From Yarrowia lipolytica (taxonomy: Eukaryota; Ascomycota; Dipodascomycetes; Dipodascales): a stretch of DNA of 64,000 nt. Location: positions 1,612,001 through 1,676,000 of the forward strand of contig NC_090775.1 in NCBI RefSeq assembly GCF_001761485.1, written 5' to 3'. The translations under genes were made by a program, and so were the position numbers. Below the pieces are notes generated by a model, which made no database searches, was not told where the DNA came from, and saw only the letters and a program-made list of their open reading frames with translations. This document shows positions 12,700 to 25,568 of the stretch, one piece after another; the first letter of the stretch is position 1, and each line of letters begins with the position of its first letter.

Positions 12700-13706
12700 C
12701 GTTTCGATTCGACTCTTGCAATTCAGTTGACGGCATTCTTTCGTCAAACTCCAAGTTCGATTTAGTCGACGGCATTCCAAGTTCGATTCCCGCATCCACT
12801 GATTATGGCATGACGCTGCAACGATGATTTATGACACCCGATAACTGCGAGACGACGAACGCAATACGACAACAACAACAATAACAACAACAATAACAAC
12901 AACAATAACAACAACAACAAGTTCCAATACCACAAATACTCGCACTGCTCTAACCCTTCACTCCCGATCCACTCTCCACTCGACCATGGTTCCACGGCCA
13001 TACATAGAGTGCATTGGACGTGGAAAAAGCAACCAACAACGGCCGACAAGAGTGGCAAGACCTGCCGAAAATCAGGTCAGCCATGCACGTTTCCACGCCA
13101 CCGACAATAAGCAATTGCACATCGGGATTTGGTGAAAGATGCGAAATTAGCGAAGCATTTCATAACAAATCAGAACCAAAAACATGGAAACGGTCAACTA
13201 CAGTACGAACGGAGACTACAAATAGGCAACTCCAACAACCCTCACCCTAACCACTACCCCCCGATCCCCCAACCCCGATCCTAATCCCGATCTCCCTCTT
13301 TCAACTCACCCTAACCACCAACGCCATTTTATTTTTGTGCTTTGCAACTTCTCTCGCCTTTCGTTACTTTTATGTCTGCGCCACGTGATCACAGCCGTGG
13401 AATGGGCCGCTTGCATATCGATTAATGGGATCGATGTATGCGATCGATCGTCAGTTTTGTGGGCAAATTCGTGGGGGAAAAGGTCCAAAACAGAATCCAC
13501 GGGGATCAGAGAGCTTCAGAGCTCATTTGGCGCCAGCAGAACCTCAGAGCTCCTTCGACACCCACAGAACTACAACTACTTTCACCTACAGCAATTTGAA
13601 AACACATAAAGTCTAGCTCGATAAATATATACAATAAATAGTCCTATCTGGAAACCTGTATGAGTGCAAATATAGGGTCAAAAGTGTAGACAGAGTGTGC
13701 CTCCCC

Positions 13707-15017
13707 TTAATTCATCTCCTTGAGACACTTCATGACATGGTCATCCAGCCACTTGTCTGCGCGGAACCGACGACCACAGTTGCAGGTGCCGTAATGGCTG
13801 AGCTTGGACTTGAGGTCGCGGAACCCACGTACCAGCTTGGCCTCGTCAAACTGGAAATGCGAGTGGAGCAGGTGCTTCTTGTAGTCGTAGGGCCGGTTGA
13901 ACTGGCCCCGCTTGTGCGAGCATTGGTCCCGGGGGTAGGGACACACAAACCGCGCCACGCGCTGGTGGATGCGCAGATGGCGCGGCAGGTCCCGGCGAAA
14001 GTACTTTTTGCACACGGGGCAGTGGTACTTGCGGTACTTTGTCTGTTCGTCCTGCGACAGGTTTTTGAACAGCACGCCGTGGGCCGAGGGAGAGTCGTCC
14101 AGCGACAGTTCTTCCTCGTCGTCATCAGACTCGCACTCCGACGAGTCTGGCGAGGGGTTGTTGGAGGCGACATTGTGGGAGTGGCCAGCATTGTGGTTGT
14201 GGTTGTGGTTGTGGTTGTGGTTGTGGTTGTGGGAGTGGTGACCACCTGCGACGTGGTTGTGGGACTGCTGGGTATGATTGCCGTTGATCAGTGCGGGGGC
14301 AGGATCGTACGGAAGAGAGTAGGACTGCGAGCGGGAATGGACGGGGGTCGGTTGGCAGGCAATGGGGGACGTCTGGAGGGGAGACGTCTGGAGAGGAGAC
14401 GTCTGGAGAGGAGACGTCTGGAGAGGAGACACATGGAGAGGCTGACGCAAAGACATTGGCATGAACGAGTCGAGCTCGAGATCCTTGTCTTTGGAGTTGT
14501 GGCTTTGGTTTTGTGTGACTCCGTGGTTCTGTGTCACTCCCCCACTTAGACTCTGTGTCACTCCACCTCCGGTCTGTGACTTGTCAAAGTCGTACGACTG
14601 ATCGAACAGCGAGTCCGACGACATGAGCGTGGGCGACGTGCCCTCCGAAGACATGGACGGCGACAGCATGGCGGGAAACACCACGTCATCAATCGCCATG
14701 GCGGACGAGTCGTATGTGTAGTACGGAAAAAAGTCGGTGGAGGAGGTGGTGGTGGCGGAGGTAGGCACTGAGTCGGTGGCAACAGGAGCTGAGTCGAGGG
14801 CAACCGGAGCTGAGTCGAGAGATGTGACTCCAAACATGTTTGTGTCGTTCTCGTTTCTTCCTCTCTCTCTCACATCTGTGTCCAACAACCCGGCAAAGGT
14901 GTTGCCACCTATGGAGTCGGTGAGCTGCTCGGGAAAGGCGTTGGCCACGTTGGAATGGTCGTATCCCAGGTCCAAGTCGGACTCGGAAAACTCGGGGAGC
15001 ACCAGAAAGTCGTACAT
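13707..15017 (-). CDS. C2H2 zinc-finger transcription factor, Stp1/Stp2-like finger layout
   Basis: A 436-residue protein with a long disordered N-terminus and three zinc fingers at the C-terminus. Finger 1 (333-351) is CPVC with only ten residues before HLRIH. Finger 2 (359-387) has a wide CPYPRDQC cysteine pair, then GQFNRPYDYKKHLLHSH. Finger 3 (412-431) ends in Cys: CNCGRRF then DKWLDDHVMKC. This order (ordinary finger, wide-spaced finger with an F-R-Y-K-HL core, last finger ending in Cys) matches the yeast amino-acid-response factors Stp1/Stp2, which switch on permease genes. Orthology is not proven. The N-terminus is acidic and hydrophobic (FLVLPEFSESDLDLGYD), like an activation domain. 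Residues 197-219 hold four SPLQT-type repeats and 260-275 an His-Asn run, both from DNA repeats. I chose the ATG at 15017: the open frame continues upstream, but only through repetitive sequence with no ATG. Confidence 0.8.
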   Translation of the reverse strand: MYDFLVLPEFSESDLDLGYDHSNVANAFPEQLTDSIGGNTFAGLLDTDVRERGRNENDTNMFGVTSLDSAPVALDSAPVATDSVPTSATTTSSTDFFPYYTYDSSAMAIDDVVFPAMLSPSMSSEGTSPTLMSSDSLFDQSYDFDKSQTGGGVTQSLSGGVTQNHGVTQNQSHNSKDKDLELDSFMPMSLRQPLHVSPLQTSPLQTSPLQTSPLQTSPIACQPTPVHSRSQSYSLPYDPAPALINGNHTQQSHNHVAGGHHSHNHNHNHNHNHNHNAGHSHNVASNNPSPDSSECESDDDEEELSLDDSPSAHGVLFKNLSQDEQTKYRKYHCPVCKKYFRRDLPRHLRIHQRVARFVCPYPRDQCSHKRGQFNRPYDYKKHLLHSHFQFDEAKLVRGFRDLKSKLSHYGTCNCGRRFRADKWLDDHVMKCLKEMN

Positions 15018-15243
15018 GTTCTGGAGGCCAATTGGGCGATGAGCAATGAGCTGAGCAGTGGGTTGAGCAGTGAGCAATAAGCAGTGAGCAATGGGCAATT
15101 AGAGCACTACCTGGGTTCAGAAGAGTGAGTATGGGCTGATTGGCGATGGGCAAAGAGCGATTGCGATCGTGATGGGAAAATCACAGTCAACGGCAACAGG
15201 TGGTGTGGAGCATTTACATGGTGACAAGAGCCTACCTTTATAA
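15018..15243 (-). promoter_or_regulatory. Promoter and leader of the zinc-finger gene
   Basis: On the minus strand a TATAAA box (15237-15242) lies about 220 bases before the chosen ATG. Between them is a GAGCAATGAGC-type repeat region (about 15035-15160). An ATG immediately followed by TAA lies at about 15217-15222. If transcription starts upstream of that point, this would be a minimal start-stop upstream reading frame; the start site cannot be seen. Confidence 0.45.
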
Positions 15244-18200
15244 CCGCTTGCTATCTTGCATAACTCAAAGTTTCCCAAACAGACTATTTTACTTTTGTGG
15301 AGCGATGTTGCCCGCCGCTCTGCGACGTAGGTTGGAGGGTTCCAAAAATCGCAAAGCAAACGGAACAGAGCACCACCCAGAGACCAGACAAAGAGAACCG
15401 GAAACACAAAATGAATTAAAAGAACAAATCATTAAAAAATCGTTAATTAAAATGACCAGAAATTGATTCTGAGATGCCCATAAAAGGCCAGAAAATACCT
15501 ACCATTATTCCAGACATAAAAAGGATTTTTCAAAAACCAGATCCAATTTTTTTCTTGTATTTTTAATTATTAATTTAATTAATTTCTTGTATTATTTCTT
15601 TATTTATTATTATTTAATCCAATTATCTAACCATTTTGCTCCATTTTCCTGGTTTGAGGTCAAAAACACCTCACATATACCGCTTTGGGAAACACACACA
15701 AAGCCAAAGTCCATTTGCTCTCGGCTGGGCCTCAGTCAGATCAAGCGGCGGACAAGCATGCTAGAAACATTGTATAAGGTTCAGCACAAAGTTTATCAAT
15801 GGCCTACCATAAGCCTAATCCGGACAAAGAAAATGTACACCTGCGCATTTATGCAGATACCTTCGAGATCTGCAGCAAACTGTATTTCTTTGTTCAAAAA
15901 ATGATATGGACTGTTTCAGAATGATTATATAGCCGATTTCAAATCGGATTTTTAAAAACATAATACTTAACAATTCAACAAGCTACTTCTTGAGTGGTAT
16001 TTCCTACTCCATTGTCAAAACTTTAAATATCCCCTCCCCAAATTTCTGCAGGGTTTAAGATTAGGTTTTGGTATAAATCTTAATTTTATGGTGCGTCAAA
16101 AATGGGGTGATGAGTAAACTTTAACCTGACACATGTGACGTACTAGGTAAGACTAGATGAAACCAAACGGCTTAGTAAGTGGGACTGGACTAGAGAGAGG
16201 GGGAGGAGGGGAAGTGGCCGTTGCCATGGCAATAGGAGGGCTAAAAAACGGCGGGCTAAGGTCCAGCGTGGTCATGTGTGTATGTATTGGAAAAATTCTG
16301 AGTGCATACTAGCTGTGGCTGAAAATGTGGCGCATATGCGCCACAACGCGCGGTATTATAGCAGCAAATTTTCCTACGATGAGGGAGTTGGTTTTTTGGC
16401 GTTTTCGGGATATATTTGTGTATTTAGTTGTGTATTTAGTTTTGTATTTATTTGTCGCTTTTGATTATTCTAGTTATTTATTTTTTATTTCATTTATTTC
16501 ATTTCATTTCATTTCATTTCATTTAAATTATTAATTCGTTAATTCACTTTCGGTATTCCAGAAGATTCGCTTGCTTGTAAACCTGCGGCAAGAGCCTGCG
16601 AGACTGCGTATCGAAACGAGGACGCATTGGAAGGCGATGTTGGCTTACTATTTATTCATTTATTTAAAAAAATAGATGTATTTATTTTATTTATTTATTC
16701 CCAAATACCGATTTGGAAATGCACTTTGGTTACGACATTAGGAAAAAGATCCATAGTCCTGGCAATGTGTATCAATGTCTCGCCATTATCTAGTGTTGAT
16801 TTGGATTTTAGAAGTATCTTAAGCACTTTTATTGTTCTCTATCTATTTATTATTGATTCTTTATTGATTTATTTTTATTGATCTATTTTTATTGATTTTA
16901 TTATTAAAAATGATTTTGGTACCTCTGAACTGCCGTAAAACTCGGAAATGAACTACGAAGACCTTTTTCAAGCGCTCCCAATCGAATGAATAAGTCGCCC
17001 CGTCTATTCATACTCGTCTGAGAACTTTTCAGTCCATATTTCTGCGTCTTTTTCACTCGCTCGTTTCTGAGACAAGGTAACACCTGTAGAATCGGAAACG
17101 GAAGCCCTGGAGCGGGGGAACTGCGGAAACGATCGAAGACAATGCCTGCTGTCGGGCAGGTAATCACCCTGGTTCGATTTGGAAAATAAAAGGGGCCGAT
17201 TCGAGTCGTTTGCATGTTGAGAAATGTTGTCTTGAGCCGTCGGTCTAGGTTGTTATTTGTTGAGTAAATGCCGTCACTGAGTGGGGTGAGTGGTTTGAGT
17301 GGTTTGAGTGGATTGAGGTGGTTTTTCTTCACATTAATTGCGCCTTTTGGGGTCTTTGGCGTCTTTCGGCGCCTCTTTCAGCCCAATCATACCGACTTTT
17401 ATCCGCCCTCTTTCCACCACTAAAGTCTTAGATTTCTGACTCCGGCGACCTCTGGATCCACTCCAATCAGGTGATATCATTAAACAGTTCGAATGTGATA
17501 TTTTCATTTGATTGCGTCAATACACCACCGCTCTTAATGGTCTGAAACGGTCTGAATGGTCTGGAGATATCTGAGGGGACTGGAGATTAGTAAGGAAAGC
17601 TCCAGAGACTCAAAGCCGGATGAACATGGCAAATGTAATCCATAGAAACATTTTGAGCCCTGAAAATCGTCTATATTACCCTAAGGAGCTCAAAACTGGT
17701 CTATGGAGTTGGGCGTGTGTTCAGACTGCTGAAATGGACCCTACAGGGTACCCAGGGAGTTCAAGTGATCTCAAGAGACATCTGATTGTACTACAGAGCG
17801 TAACAAATGATGACTTGAAATGACAAATGATCCTCAGAAACTCATCTGGGGGTTCTAAAAGTGCTGAGATTACTCAAAAAGAGCCCTAGACATCTAAGAC
17901 TAGTCGGAGGGCCAAAATGATATCGAGAGGGTCTGAGAGGTCCTTAAATGGCAGAAATACTATCTAGAGGGGTCTAAGAGGTATGAGAGCTCCAGATATG
18001 GTCATCATCAGTTCTAGAAACAATTCTCTGAGGACACTACAGACCTCCAAAAGAAATACTCATCGATCTGAGAGAGGTCCAGATCAACCGAATGAGTCCT
18101 TCATACGTTTTGGAATCTCCTCAGACGGTAAAAATGAACTCTGGAAAGCTCTGAGGGCTCTAGAGATCATCTGTGAGTACTACTCCATACCAGCCAAAAG

Positions 18201-21200
18201 GAATTAAAAGGCCCTGAATGAGTTAATGAGACGCTTAAAAGTCCACAAGTTGACTCTAATCTATTTCAGGAATGTTTGAATCAACTCAAAACTATTTCTT
18301 GTTACTCCTACAGTCCATAAACGTCTAGACAACGTTGGGGGAACCCTCAGTTGGTCGGTATAGTCTCCTCTCTCCGATTGAATTCGTTGGACTACTCTGA
18401 AACCATTTGCGGCATTCAAAACACACCTTTTAATTCGAGCTACCAACTCAACTCCATTAGCAAATATCAGTCTGCGTTTCAGCTTCTCTGCGTTGTCTGC
18501 CCGCAACTTTTTTCTCAACTTTTTTCCAAGAATCTGCCGCCGATCGGAGACTGCAAATGGGCTGCAAAAGGGCTGCAACAGAGCTGCGGAAGAGCTGTGA
18601 GATTCATATGAGGGTGTATTTACGCCGTATGAGGCCGTAGGAGACCGTATTCATGCCTCGAAGGCTCGTGTTCGTCTAAGCTGGTTGCCTGGAAGTTTCT
18701 GATGCAAAAAATGCAAATCTGCTCGTATCCGTATAGCCGGGAGCCGCCCGGTAGATAGCATGTGGGGGTTGGTTTGCGCTTGGATATGGGCTGGTGTTAT
18801 TTTCGGGCTTTTTGATGATTTTTGCGGTGATTTAATTTTTGATGATTTTGGACACTTTTTTTTAAAAAAATAGATATATAGATAGTTATATATCTAAAAT
18901 GTATCAAAACAACAGTTGACATTACTTTTTCGGGCTCCATCTCAGTTTATGAGTCGAGCATCAGTTAATATCTTTTAAAAAAAAAAACCCGCTCTATCGA
19001 TTCAATCCAGTTCCCCCAATATTCTCTTCATTTTGCATCAATTGTTCCATCATAATTTCAGCAAAATCCCACAGAATCCCGAACCCGATCAACTCCACAA
19101 ATTCCAACCAAAACACCTCAATGAACAATTACATATATATTCCAACCAGTTCAGTCGGTCCTCCCAGCTTCCTGTCTTGTTTTGTTTGTTTTTCTTCTAT
19201 TTTTTCCGGTTTTATTTTTTTTCTTCTTTCCCTTTTTTCCCGTTTGGTCCTGTCTACATCGAATATACTCCACCTCTCATTGTACACCCATTCTATCCAT
19301 TTTGCGCTTCTTAACTTTCCACTGATTTGGTAATTAGCCAGTTCTATCTTTCTTTTTATCTTTTTCTTTTTCTTTTCTTCTTCTGTTTCTTTTTTCGTTT
19401 TGCTCTTTTTAAAATTCGCGGCCTTGTCCACTTTGAGAACCAGAGATACTATTTAATATCTACGCTAGTTTAATATCTGAGGAATTCACAAAAGACGAAG
19501 AATAAAGCAAAAAGATGCAAAAGAAAATTCTAAAAAAATGCAAAAACAACTTGCAAAAAAATCAAAATCAAACAGAAAATACAACCCTAACCGCTCCCGG
19601 GCGTATCCTATCCCTGACGTCTTACACGACATCGCACTAAACCTGCCTCTTTCAATACACAGCAAAGAGCAAGCCATCTTTGGGGCCTCTGCATTGGCCC
19701 TTCGCCCCTCACCCTCAAGTCAATCTGGATGAACTTTAAGCGAGTTTGGTGGGAACTTTGTTTGAACTTTGCTTTGAACTTTAAGAAGAACTTAATTGCG
19801 AATCTTATTGGGATCCCAAAGTGAGTTTGCTCAAACCTTTGTCAAACCTTACTTAAACCCTCTTTAAACCCTCGTCAAACCCTATTTGAGTCCTCCAGTC
19901 ATACCACAACAGTGTTGCCTGCAGGAACAATGCTCGTCGGAGTTTTCGGCGTTCGGTTAGAGTCACGTGACGTTCGGTGCAGCCGTGCGGGCTGTTTTTG
20001 GGTCCGTTTGGGGCTTTTAAGGGACTCAAAAGGGACTCAAAAGAGACTCAAAAAGCGGGATATTTGGGCAAAAAACGGCTTCGAAAAAAGGACAGAAAAA
20101 GAAGGGGAAAACACGACGAAATTCCAAGGTTTGTCATTTGATAGAACCCCCGAGTTAAACCAAAAAGAGACTGCAAACCAAAGTTTGACGAAAAGAAGAA
20201 AAGAAAAAAAAACCAAAACGAAAATGTGAAAAATGTGAAAAATAATAACTGGCGGAAATCGCCCGGAAATCGCCCGAAAGACAGATGGGGACACAAAGAT
20301 AAACATTAGGCAGCCACAAACCCTCATTCTCACTCTCCATCGCCCTTGTTGTTGTTTCAGATCCCAAATAGACTCCCCCCAAACACCTAATCTGGCTGGC
20401 TGTCTCACACACCCTGTTGCATATCTCCAAAAGTCGGTTTGGGCGTATCTAGTGCCCATTTTGGAATGTCTGGCGGGCTGTGAAGGCACCATGGAGGGTT
20501 GGAATGTGTTTTCGTGGCGCTGTCTTGTTTTTCGGGCAGTCTGGCGCGGTCCAGAAAAAAAAGTAAAACCGACAAAAAACCCTGAAACTGGGCGAAAATG
20601 AAATCTCGCCTAAATTTCTGAAATCAGCCGCTATTACCAAAGGACAAAGTTTTATCGATACCTGCACGTGTGAAGAATCGAGGTATCAACTCCGCGTGCT
20701 TCCATCGGCCCAACAGCCGAACCTGGGGATACACATCCTGCATACATATTGATCTATACATCGCTCGTAGTATGCATTCTATCGGACCCTGGAGTCAATT
20801 TGGGGACTTTGGGGACTCTGGTTGAGCATTTTCAATGGTTTTTTACTGACAAGATTCGCCAAAATGCGCCATTCACTACTCGTAAAAGTGTCATGTGTTG
20901 GATACAATGCGAAAAAGTCCCGCAGCGGCCACTCTGAAACTCCGAGGGGCCGATCCTCGCCATCAAGGCGCTCTTAAACACGCCACAAAGGTTCGTCGAG
21001 GGCAATTGCAGCCGAAAGTGGGTCCGGCAGCGCCGCAAAACTGCACCCTCAAGACTAATGGGGGTATAAGGTACGTTTTTCTTTGTTCGAGGGAGAAATA
21101 ACCCCCATGCCTGGCTGCAGGCGGCCTCTGGCAAACTTTCTGTGAGCCCTACTTTGTCCTGGTGGCGATAATGGGGCTGCTGGCGTCGTCGGAGAGGAGT

Positions 21201-21211
21201 TGTGATCCGGT

Positions 21212-21908
21212 GTGCGGCTTGGAAATAAATGTTAGAAGTATGCATGGTGTTGCATAACCGAAAATTAGGATGTAAACCCTAATGCTATTTTTCCAATATC
21301 TGTATATTAAACTTTTAGGGTTGCTTCCAGAAGCTTCCGGTGCATTGCAGAATACTGCAGAACACAGGTTCCGAGGGCAAGCAGATACCCGGAGCACGGC
21401 TGCTCAATACGATCTGAGTATATTTGGGGTCTGCGGCGAGCGTGGATTCCGATTGGTCGGTTTTGCGGTATTTTCTGGGGCCAAGAACTCCGTGCATAGT
21501 TGTGCAGATGTGCGTCGAAGCCGTTGGAATATGCATCTCTGTTGGATTAGCGAGGGGCCGTTGGCAACGGTTTTTTTAGTCGAGATTTAACCGAACTTGG
21601 GGGGAAAAGCGATCAAAAATGTCGTCCAAAAGAAGTCAGTTTGTGTGCTCTTTTTTTTGGTGCACCTTTTCGCCGACAACTTGTCGTCTCCAGCGGGATC
21701 TCTACTGTGCGGCTCGTAAATACAAGGTTTTTCGGCCAGGGGAAGAAGTGGTGCGGCTCGGAAATGCCGTGCGGCGTCAAAAAGCTCTCGGCCGTGCGGC
21801 TCGGAAAATATGTTTCATGCGGCGGCTCGTTGGGAGGAGTTGGTGCGGCTTGGAAATTGACTTGCTCCATCTCTCCGGCATTTTGTGCCATCGCGAGCGG
21901 CTTGAAAA
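21212..21908 (+). repeat. Dispersed GTGCGGCTYGGAAAT motif, six copies
   Basis: Copies start at 21212, 21707 (one mismatch), 21751, 21794 and 21843. A more diverged copy is at about 21895. A further perfect copy lies far away at 39834-39848. Spacing is irregular, so this is not a simple tandem array. All copies have the same orientation. Confidence 0.7.
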
Positions 21909-22830
21909 TAGCCACGACTATGGAAAAGAGTTGTGCGTGTTCTAGCGGTCGTTTCTGCAGCGAAGGACGGGGCTGGGTTGTGCATGTATCGTATCTACAC
22001 TTCGGTTGTTTCCGGCAGCCCTAGGTTTTGCCGTATCTGTCTGGGTTGTTTTTTTTGTGCATTTACACAAATAATTGTTGGGGAATAATAATTTGAATCA
22101 GTTGTTAAATTAATAATGATTAATGCGGTAATGATACGGTGAATATATTAATTAATTGATTAAACAGATGGAAAATACATGTAAATATATGTTAGACGCG
22201 ATGAGCAAATCCATTCCGGAGAATAGCTGGAAAAACTGTCAAAAACAAATGCTAAAAAAATGCAAAAAATATAAAATGCAACAAAAAATATAAAATATAA
22301 AATATAAACTGCCAAAAAAAGACTCTACCCCACCGAAAAATAACACTATCCAACTATTACATTCACTAGTCCACACTAATGCCATCATCACATGTCATCA
22401 AACTACAACTACTTGTAGTGCGGCATTTGACATCTGACATGTGATTGCAACTCCTCGACTAAACTCACATCTGACAGCTGACGATACGGTTTGAAAATGC
22501 CGCTAAATCATTCCACGACGCCATCGGACCTACCTCGGGGGAAATAAATGTTCGAGAGCGCTGGAAGCTGTCAGAAAGAGGCTTTTTCCACCAGACAATC
22601 CTCCAAATGCCGTCCAGGTCTCAGATGCGTGGGGGATTTGGTTAATAAAAATAGAGGAACGATGATGAAGAAAAATAGAGGAAAATAGAGGGAAATAGAA
22701 GAAAAAAAAGAAAAAAAACTCCGCTGATCGTTGGTCGGTCCTAAGTGATGAGAAAGTGGAAACTGTAGTACTACTCGTACTCGCAATGTACAGTATTCGT
22801 CCCTGTACACTGGACAATCGTCGTATTCAT

Positions 22831-23310
22831 GTCACGTGACTGGATATATAGTAGATCACGTGACCGCTGCGACCCCAAACAACGTACTTGTTTCAGTGCT
22901 ACTCATGCTCATGATGGCATCCAGTAGCGACCTCAGAGGCAGAATGACGACGTTGCGGCTCTGTGTGAGAGTCACGTGAGTCGGCGAGGAGATATCTGAA
23001 AGTTGTCACGTGAATCGAGTCTCAGATATCGATATGTATCACGTGACTGTATGGCTGGCTTGGGCTAGGTTTCGGCCGCAGACCGTGTGTGTTCATGACT
23101 TGTGGTCGAGAGTCACGTGGGGCGATGAATTGGGTCACGTAGAGTGGATTAAGTCACGTGATCAGAATTAGTGAATGGGTGGTACAAGTCACGTGGCATT
23201 GGACAGCGATCCTTTGGCGAATTGTTGACTTAAGACTCATGTTCGTATCTATATCTGTCCCCTTTTTGTGTCTGTTGGAGGAAGTCACGGGGCTGGGTAT
23301 GGTCACGTGA
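22831..23310. promoter_or_regulatory. Dense cluster of nine CACGTG palindromes
   Basis: Nine exact CACGTG sites, almost all within RTCACGTG, occur in 480 bases: in the blocks starting at 22831, 22855, 22971, 23005, 23038, 23112, 23153, 23188 and 23302. Near-matches are at 23134 and 23284. Four more exact sites follow at 23705, 23734, 23920 and 23941. RTCACRTG is the known target of the bHLH factor Cbf1 (centromere element CDEI and sulphur-gene promoters in Saccharomyces). No gene lies within 7 kb on the left or 12 kb on the right. Binding here is inference. Confidence 0.6.
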
Positions 23311-25474
23311 TCAAGCAATATTCAGCAACAATATCAACATTGGCAGCAACAAATCATGGCCAATTGCATGTTTTTTTGGCAATATTGATGGCCATCATTT
23401 GTTTAACCAGCCCGGTTGTGAGACACTGCCTTGATGGTGAGTTAGAGCTGAAGAGATGGAAATTTGTGTCTGTTTGGACTTGTTTTTTGTGCTCATTTGG
23501 TCTGTATTTGTGTTCATTTTGGTTTGTATAATATATTCATTTTTTCCAGATTTTTATACATTTTAGTAGTTATCTTTTCTTTTCTTATCTTTTCTTTTCT
23601 TTTATTTCTTCTTACTTACTCATCAATCTGCACTCCACCAACCTTTTCCTGCTCTCTTATCACCACCTTCTGAGACAGAAGTTCAGACACAGTGGAACAT
23701 GCCACACGTGAGGAAATAATACCCGTGTGAAGTCACGTGTTTTCCGCGTGTTTTCTGCGTGTTCCGCGCTCGGAAAATACCCCAGATGAGACGGCAGATT
23801 GAGGACCGGGGACTGAGGCCCGGGACTGAGGACGGAAAAAAGACGGAAAAAAAGACGAAAAAAAAAGGGAAAAAAGGGGGAAAAACAATGTTCCGGGTCA
23901 GCGAGCATCCGCAAGCCGCCACGTGAAGGAACACAGAACCCACGTGTTCCCCGACAGCAAACAATCACAGGGCTGGAACCTGTTTCAACCATATTTCAAG
24001 CATATTGTCTCGTTGCCAGCCCCCCAGCAATATGTCTCAGGTTGCGAGCGATCGTTGATCTTTGACCATTGGTGACTAAGCGGGAAGGGGGGAAGGGGCG
24101 GGAGAAAGGGGCGGCAAAACAAAGCTGTTAATTGATTGAGATTTTTTTGTTTCTAGACAACTCGGTTCATCCTGTGTTGCTGACGGGATGAGTCAGGTGG
24201 GGAGTGCTGGATGAATCAGCAAGTCCTAGGGATTCGATGGAAGAACTCCAGAAAAGAGAGGACAGAGAAATGATAAGAAAAGAGTTCCTTACCACCTCAT
24301 CTAACTCGCCAAATGCACCAATGTCGATCGCACTCCCTCAAGCCGCATTGACCGGAAGGTAATGAAGCAAGTAAAACAGGGTGAAAAGACAGGTTGAAAG
24401 ACAACATCGGAAAACAATGACCGAGAAGGACCCAAAGGCAATTTAGCGCCGATATTGACGCTCGTCTGACACAGTTTGGACTCGGACGTGCATCCCATGT
24501 GACCAGAGCACCGACTGTAACGTCAGCTAGCGCACAAAGAGACACAACTCTGTGCAACAATGGGGCCAGCAACCTGCAGCGACTCTGAGTGAAACTGACC
24601 GCCAGAGTTGGGCTTTTCGTTGCTCTATTTCATGTTAGATTTGGTTTTCTTTGTGCGAAAATGCAGGAACAGGCGACCGCGACCGCAAAAGCGCCAAAAA
24701 GACAAGCCAAAGAACCATAAACCTCCACTCTTGGGGCCTGGTACAAAGAACAAACAACTCTAGCGACAGTCAGGGTTTTGCGGAACCTTGGCTAGCGCTG
24801 CAACGCATCCTTGACTTTGGTTGGTGTCACTTTGGTCCCCATAGACTCGGCTGCGGTCTTTTTGTGAAAATTTCCCGTGGTTTCCAAGACAGTAGCGGCG
24901 ACCTAGGAGACTGGAGTGGAGTCTGGGTTTGAGACAGTCAAGAGGCGGAGTTGGCGAGGGCTTGGTTGACAACTGGGGAGTTGACTAGGGGAGAGTTGAG
25001 CAGTGGAGGGTCAACTAGTGGGGTTGGATGACTAATTATAAGAGGAGAAACGGAAGCGACTCAAACTCTAGAATCCACTTTTCGCATGACATTTAATCAA
25101 CAGATGATGGAGGCAACATGGTTCTGGAGGCGCAAAAGCGTGGGGGGTCCCAAAGACTGCTTGTGAGACTCCGGGCGATGACATGATCACCTGAGTATCG
25201 GTATCCCCGCAGCAAAGTAACGTTTGGGGAGCGCTGAGGAGGGATTGGGGAGCAGGGTGGAGTTGGTTGGCGTTGGTTATTGGTGGGCGGTTTTCGGAAA
25301 TAAAATTGATTTTTCTGGAAAATTGAGCGAAAATGAAGGGAAAATCGAGCGGGAAAAAATTGAAAAATCGGAAATCGGAAATTGAAAAAGCGGGAATCAA
25401 ATTGAGACGAGAAGAAGAAGTGGGATGAGACTTATAATCGACAGTCAGTAGGAAGTTTTATACTCGTAGCGGTT

Positions 25475-25568
25475 TGGCGGTAGGCGATTGGCGGTAGGCA
25501 ATTGGCGATGGGCGATTGGCGATGGGCGATTGGCGATAGGCGGGGAGGCGATAAGCAATAGGCGATTG
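25475..25568 (+). repeat. GGCGATTGGCGATGGGC-type minisatellite
   Basis: Head-to-tail copies of a 14-base core GGCGATTGGCGATG with drift at the ends. The same core (ATTGGCGATGGGC) appears at 15138-15150 beside the zinc-finger gene. A related array on the opposite strand lies at 32695-32740. Confidence 0.7.

Larger units (their letters stand above)
4657..13706. other. Nine-kilobase stretch without a recognised gene
   Basis: No conserved protein is recognised. The longer open frames (for example 8467-8976 and 10491-11054 on +) come from simple sequence such as GGATTATT or GGTCGAGGTGG runs. It holds several short tandem arrays (6618-6650, 8740-8830, 11410-11481, 12623-12699 and a CAA/CAATAA run at 12866-12920). 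G-rich tracts are at 9622-9651 and 12038-12060. Scattered CACGTG palindromes occur, for example at 6454, 6472, 6583 and 6647. An ATG directly followed by GTGAGT is at 5442. Two overlapping protein-like frames on the minus strand span 7577-8015. Confidence 0.6.

Noticed and set aside
22070-22320. AT-rich segment that might be a solo terminal repeat of a retroelement
   Set aside because: No matching ends, target duplication or recalled family sequence could be established, so no element is claimed.
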